Notes under the pieces: model-generated | Database searches by the model: none | Told to the model about the DNA's origin: nothing | Seen by the model: only the letters and a program-made list of their open reading frames with translations | Source: Acidithiobacillus ferridurans | GTDB taxonomy: Bacteria; Pseudomonadota; Gammaproteobacteria; Acidithiobacillales; Acidithiobacillaceae | DNA length: 64,000 bases | Assembly: GCF_003966655.1 (NCBI RefSeq) | Contig: NZ_AP018795.1 | Location: 2,683,501-2,747,500 of the forward strand | Reading direction: 5' to 3' | Translations under genes and position numbers: made by a program | In this document: piece after piece, positions 60,276 to 64,000 of the stretch | Position numbering within the stretch: the first letter of the stretch is position 1 | Layout: each line of letters begins with the position of its first letter

Positions 60276-62381
60276 TCACCCATAATGACTGCTCCTGTTG
60301 TAGTGTTCCAGCAGGCGGTCCTGTGCGGATTTACAGTTGGCATCCAGGGGATTGCGCAAAAAATCATAATCACCATCCGCACGCATCGCCCAAGCGTTAC
60401 AATCGTCTTCCAAGTATAGCTGAAGGGTTTCCGTGAGTATGCGGGCGCGCAAGTCGGGGTCGGTAATGGGTACCGCGACTTCCAGACGGCGGAAAAGATT
60501 GCGCCCCATCCAGTCGGCACTTGATATCCAGAGGCGGGGATCCCCGTTGTTTCCGAAGTAATAGACGCGACTGTGTTCGAGGAAACGGCCGACAATGGAA
60601 CGTACCCGGATATGATCGGAGACACCTGGTATGCCAGGGCGCAGGGCACAGGCGCCGCGCACCACCAGGTCGACTTCCACCCCGGCCTGGGAGGCCCGGT
60701 ACAGGGCGCGAATCAGATCGGGGTCGACCAGCGCGTTCACCCGTACGATGATGCGGCCTTTGCTTCCATGCCGGATCTCCGTATCGATGGCTTCCTGTAT
60801 TCCCTGGAACATCGTAAAAGGACTCTGCAGCAGACAGCGCAATTGCGGCGCCTTGCCCATGCCGGTGATATGCATGAACAGGTCATTCATATCCGCCGTG
60901 ATATCAGGATTTGCGGTGAGCAGGCTGAGATCGGTGTAAATCCGCGCATTGCGGGGATGATAATTGCCCGTACCCAGGTGCCCGTAGAGGCGGATCCCGT
61001 CCTCCTCCCGGCGCAGGATGAGAATCATCTTGGCATGCACCTTGTGATTGACCACGCCGTATACCACTTGCACACCCACTTCTTCCAGACGCTCGGCCAT
61101 CCGGATGTTATTGGCTTCGTCAAAGCGAGCCTTGAGTTCGACCACTGCCGTGACCTGTTTCCCGGCCATGGCCGCTTCTATCAACGCGTCGATGATCGGG
61201 GAGTCAGGGGTGGTGCGGTACAGCGTCTGCTTGATGCCGATGACTTTTGGATCGCTGACCGCCTGGCGGAGGAAATCCAGAACCGGGTTGAAGCTCTGGT
61301 AGGGGTGGTGCAGCAGGATGGGCGCCTCCCGCAGTTGCGCGAATATGTTCTCGGGGTGTGAACAAACCGGTGGCAGCCCCGGTACGAAGGGTGGATAAAG
61401 CAAGTCGGGACGGCGGACCATTTCAATGATGGCCGCCAGGCGTGACAGATTCACGGGACCCTGCAATGAATACAGGTTGCTCTCACTTAGTTCAAAATGT
61501 TTCAGAAGATATTCCACCACTTCCCGCGGACAGTTGTTAGCGACCTCCAGCCGTACTGCCTCGCCAAAGGGGCGTAGTGGTAATTCATCGGCCAGCGCGT
61601 CGAGGAGATTGTCCACCTCCTCCTCATCCACAAAGAGTTCACTGTTGCGCGTCACCCGAAACTGATAAAAACCCTGGATGGTCAGGCCCGGAAAGAGCGC
61701 CTGCACATGTTCGTGGATGACGGAGGAGAGAAACACGAAATCATTCGGACCCGCGAGATGTTCCGGAATCTGGATGATGCGGGGGAGAATGCGTGGCGCC
61801 TGTACGATGGCGATGGGGCTGTGTCGCCCGTAAGCATCCTGGCCTTCCAGAACGATAGCGAAATTCAGCCCTTTGTTCTGTACCTTGGGAAAGGGGTGGG
61901 CGGGGTCGAGACTCAGGGGAGTGAGTAGAGGTAGCACATCGGTTTGGAAATAATTGCCGATCCAGCGCTTCTGCGCCGCCCGCCATTCGCGGCGGCGCAG
62001 CAAGCGAATACCTTCTCTAGCCAAAGCGGGCAGCAGGCGCTGATTCAGGCATCGGTATTGTTCGGAAATGATTTCATGGGCCTTTTTCGCGACCGCCTCG
62101 ATTTCACGATGGGGCCCAAGCATATCCGGCCCCAAGGGGCCGGCGCCGAATTTAAGCCGCTGCAACAGTCCGGCCATGCGCACTTCAAAAAATTCGTCCA
62201 GATTGATGGAAACGATGGTCAGGTAACGTAAACGTTCCAGCAGCGGTACGCGCTGGTCGTCGGCTAGAGCCAGCACCCGCTGGTTGAAAGCGAGGATGCT
62301 GAGGTCTCGGTTGAAGTACAGCTCAGGGCTGTCGAGAGGCGGCGCGGAACGGGCGTTTTCCGGCGCAGGCACCTCAGACAT
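60276..62381 (-). CDS. ppk: Polyphosphate kinase 1
   Basis: A 701-residue enzyme that polymerises the gamma-phosphate of ATP into polyphosphate. It starts [20 protein letters not shown]. The autophosphorylated histidines lie in [20 protein letters not shown] and in the C-terminal phospholipase-D-like half, with [40 protein letters not shown] and [20 protein letters not shown]. The length is typical. It overlaps folD by 8 bases upstream and is 12 bases from parA downstream. Polyphosphate serves phosphate storage and metal/acid tolerance. Confidence 0.96.
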   Translation of the reverse strand: MSEVPAPENARSAPPLDSPELYFNRDLSILAFNQRVLALADDQRVPLLERLRYLTIVSINLDEFFEVRMAGLLQRLKFGAGPLGPDMLGPHREIEAVAKKAHEIISEQYRCLNQRLLPALAREGIRLLRRREWRAAQKRWIGNYFQTDVLPLLTPLSLDPAHPFPKVQNKGLNFAIVLEGQDAYGRHSPIAIVQAPRILPRIIQIPEHLAGPNDFVFLSSVIHEHVQALFPGLTIQGFYQFRVTRNSELFVDEEEVDNLLDALADELPLRPFGEAVRLEVANNCPREVVEYLLKHFELSESNLYSLQGPVNLSRLAAIIEMVRRPDLLYPPFVPGLPPVCSHPENIFAQLREAPILLHHPYQSFNPVLDFLRQAVSDPKVIGIKQTLYRTTPDSPIIDALIEAAMAGKQVTAVVELKARFDEANNIRMAERLEEVGVQVVYGVVNHKVHAKMILILRREEDGIRLYGHLGTGNYHPRNARIYTDLSLLTANPDITADMNDLFMHITGMGKAPQLRCLLQSPFTMFQGIQEAIDTEIRHGSKGRIIVRVNALVDPDLIRALYRASQAGVEVDLVVRGACALRPGIPGVSDHIRVRSIVGRFLEHSRVYYFGNNGDPRLWISSADWMGRNLFRRLEVAVPITDPDLRARILTETLQLYLEDDCNAWAMRADGDYDFLRNPLDANCKSAQDRLLEHYNRSSHYG

Positions 62382-63239
62382 GCGGTGCCCCCATGCGATG
62401 CTCCGCAGCGATCAGGGTGTTCTGCAGAAGGGTGGCCACAGTCATGGGTCCGACCCCGCCGGGGACCGGGGTGATCCACGCTGCACGCTGCTCCGCGCCG
62501 GCAAAGTCCACGTCGCCGGTCACACGCCCATCCGGAAGACGGTTGATTCCTACGTCGATCACCACCGCGCCCTCACGAATCCACGCACCAGGGATCAATC
62601 CCGGTTTGCCGGCCGCCGCAACCAGCAGTTCGGCGCGCCTTACATGAGCCGCCAGGTCCCGGGTAAAGCGATGACAGACGGTCACCGTTGCGCCGGCGAG
62701 GAGGAGTTCCAACGCCATAGGGCGCCCGACGATGTTGGAGGCACCAACGATTACCGCCTCTTTTCCCTTGATATCGATGCCCGATTCCTGAAGGAGAGTC
62801 ATGATGCCCGCAGGTGTGCAGGAGCGAAGCAATGGCGCGCGCAAGGCGAGACGGCCGATATTGTAAGGGTGGAAACCATCCACGTCTTTCTCCACCGCGA
62901 TGGCTTCGATGATCTCTTCCGGGTCAAAAGGGGGGGAAGTGGCAGTTGCACCAGGATGCCGTCGACCGCGTCATTGGCATTCAGCTCCGCAATGTGGGCC
63001 AGAAGCTGTTGTGGATTAGTGTCTGCTGGCAAGTTGGCGGAGAATGAGGCAATTCCCACGGAAGCACAGGTCTCCCGTTTTTTCTGTACATAAATCCGGG
63101 AGGCCGGATCAGCGCCGACCAGCACTACCGCAAGGCCGGGGGAGCGCCCCCATTGGCGGAGAAAGGCATGGCTGCGAAGGGAAATATCGGCATGTATTTT
63201 TTTCGCGATGGCTTTGCCATCAATGCGTCGCGCAGTCAC
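62374..63239 (-). pseudogene. folD: Methylenetetrahydrofolate dehydrogenase/cyclohydrolase FolD, frameshift in a G/C run
   Basis: Bifunctional C1 enzyme. The N-terminal part (MTARRIDGKAIAKKIHADIS, ASRIYVQKKRETCASVGI with the catalytic Lys, [11 protein letters not shown]) runs from 63239. The C-terminal part ([59 protein letters not shown]) runs to 62374 in another frame. The break is in the seven G (plus strand) at 62930-62936. One more base gives [20 protein letters not shown] and a normal protein of about 288 residues. FolD is usually essential, so a sequencing undercall is the likelier reading. Confidence 0.9.
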
Positions 63240-63473
63240 TTGGGCCTCTTTGGCGAGGTCTCGCTACTCAGGAAAAAATGCTCACCCATGAAAAAGTTAC
63301 CTATGTGAAAAGCGGGCGCGTCAACCGGAGAGGTGGCGGCAAAACGGAGCATCCCCGGAAACGAGAGCTATGTTCGCCGGTTATTCTTCTGGCAGCCCCT
63401 TCTTTTGTCAAGCGAAAACGGGGCACTGAAGGGTACCCCGATCCATGATGTCCAACAAGATGAAACCGTCTTA

Positions 63474-64000
63474 TCAAGCTTCCCGGGAATTTTGAGGTTC
63501 CCGTAAATCCTTGGCGAGTATCATATACATGGCAGGCACAACGAAAAGCGAGAAAAAAGAGCCGATCGCCAGCCCGGTAAAGATGACCAGACCCATGTCG
63601 AAGCGGCTGACCGCCCCGGCTCCACTCGCCAGCAAGAGGGGCAATACGCCCAGCACCATCGCACCGGTGGTCATGAGAATGGGCCGCAGACGGATGCTGG
63701 AGGCTTTTTCCACGGCGGAACGCTTGTCCAGCCCTTCGTGTCGCTGGATCTGGTTGGCGAACTGGACGATGAGGATGCCTTGCTTGGCGATCAGACCGAT
63801 GAGGGTGATCAGGCCCACCTCGGTGTAGATGTTGATGGTGGCCAGCCCCAGACTGATGAAGATCAACGCCCCGCTGATGGACATAGGCACCGTGATGAGC
63901 ACGATGAGCGGATCGCGAAAGCTCTCGAACTGCGCCGCCAAGAGCAGATAAATGAGGAGGACGGCCAAGGCAAAGGTGACCAGCAGCCCGCTTTTCTCCT
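63474..64000 (-). CDS. RND-family efflux transporter, C-terminal part (runs off the window)
   Basis: The last 175 codons of an AcrB/MexB-type inner-membrane pump. The membrane helices read LLVTFALAVLLIYLLLAAQF, EVGLITLIGLIAKQGILIVQ and MVLGVLPLLLASGAGAVSRF. ESFRDPLIVLITVPMSISGA and SSIRLRPILMTTGAM are signature blocks of the hydrophobe/amphiphile efflux group, and GLAIGSFFSLFVVPAMYM is the last helix. The substrate (drug, solvent or metal) cannot be read from this part. The partner adaptor would lie outside the window. Confidence 0.93.
   Translation of the reverse strand, partial: EKSGLLVTFALAVLLIYLLLAAQFESFRDPLIVLITVPMSISGALIFISLGLATINIYTEVGLITLIGLIAKQGILIVQFANQIQRHEGLDKRSAVEKASSIRLRPILMTTGAMVLGVLPLLLASGAGAVSRFDMGLVIFTGLAIGSFFSLFVVPAMYMILAKDLREPQNSREA

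Noticed and set aside
1-64000. CRISPR array or cas genes
   Set aside because: No regularly spaced direct repeats of 24-40 bases and no Cas-like protein were seen; the repeated palindromes at 31.8-35.7 kb are unequally spaced and fit attC sites.

Overview
The window looks like chromosome of an acidophilic chemolithotroph, most likely Acidithiobacillus. This is an inference from gene content and order: high GC, a pyruvate dehydrogenase/acetate kinase block, a dapC-dapD-dapE block, a lexA-imuA-imuB-dnaE2 cassette, and an Asr-like basic periplasmic peptide. No 16S rRNA or other taxonomic marker lies in the window.

1-10476 (minus strand) is a central-carbon block that reads ppsA, gpmI, an AhpD-like gene, pyruvate dehydrogenase E1alpha/E1beta/E2, ackA, an MFS transporter and the start of a phosphotransacetylase. 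Most junctions are 4-base ATGA/GTGA overlaps. Together the genes link PEP, pyruvate, acetyl-CoA, acetyl-phosphate and acetate. 10572-15571 (minus) holds dapC, dapD and dapE (succinylase lysine/murein branch), then an RlpA-like lipoprotein and a sulfotransferase. A divergent EamA transporter (two apparent frameshifts) follows. Then come gph, ubiG, mtaD, an MltB-type transglycosylase and an NlpC/P60 lipoprotein, all on minus.

A tRNA-Asn(GTT) at 21331-21406, closed by a terminator, marks the switch to accessory DNA (about 21.4-46.2 kb). It begins with small membrane genes and a broken histidine-phosphatase gene. Next is a type I restriction-modification locus whose subunits are spread over 15 kb: hsdM (two frameshifts), a VapBC pair, a duplicated hsdM tail, hsdS and two unknown coupled genes. 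An integron-type gene-cassette array with seven attC-like sites follows (31.0-35.7 kb, no integrase seen). Its cargo is AbiJ-NTD4-like, SRPBCC, GNAT+cupin, alpha/beta hydrolase, SMR+NTF2-like, GNAT, and a broken PIN gene. Toxin-antitoxin remnants, an intact Phd/PIN pair, and hsdR (two frameshifts) coupled to the PIN toxin come next. Then follow an unknown gene with a possible HEPN-like segment, an outer-membrane protein pseudogene, and a complete IS66-family element with 8-bp target duplications.

46.4-64 kb returns to core-like genes: a heavy-metal-binding protein, the Asr-like peptide, a superinfection-immunity-like protein, a P-loop kinase, and a frameshifted DUF2147 gene. After these comes a LexA-box-preceded lexA-imuA-imuB-dnaE2 mutagenesis operon, then a DsbG-like protein coupled to pepN. 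Last are a minus-strand folD-ppk-parA-CYTH/CHAD operon (polyphosphate theme) and the end of an RND efflux pump.

Several frameshifts, including one in folD, sit in G/C homopolymers and are each repaired by a single base. Sequencing error must therefore be separated from true decay before these genes are called dead.
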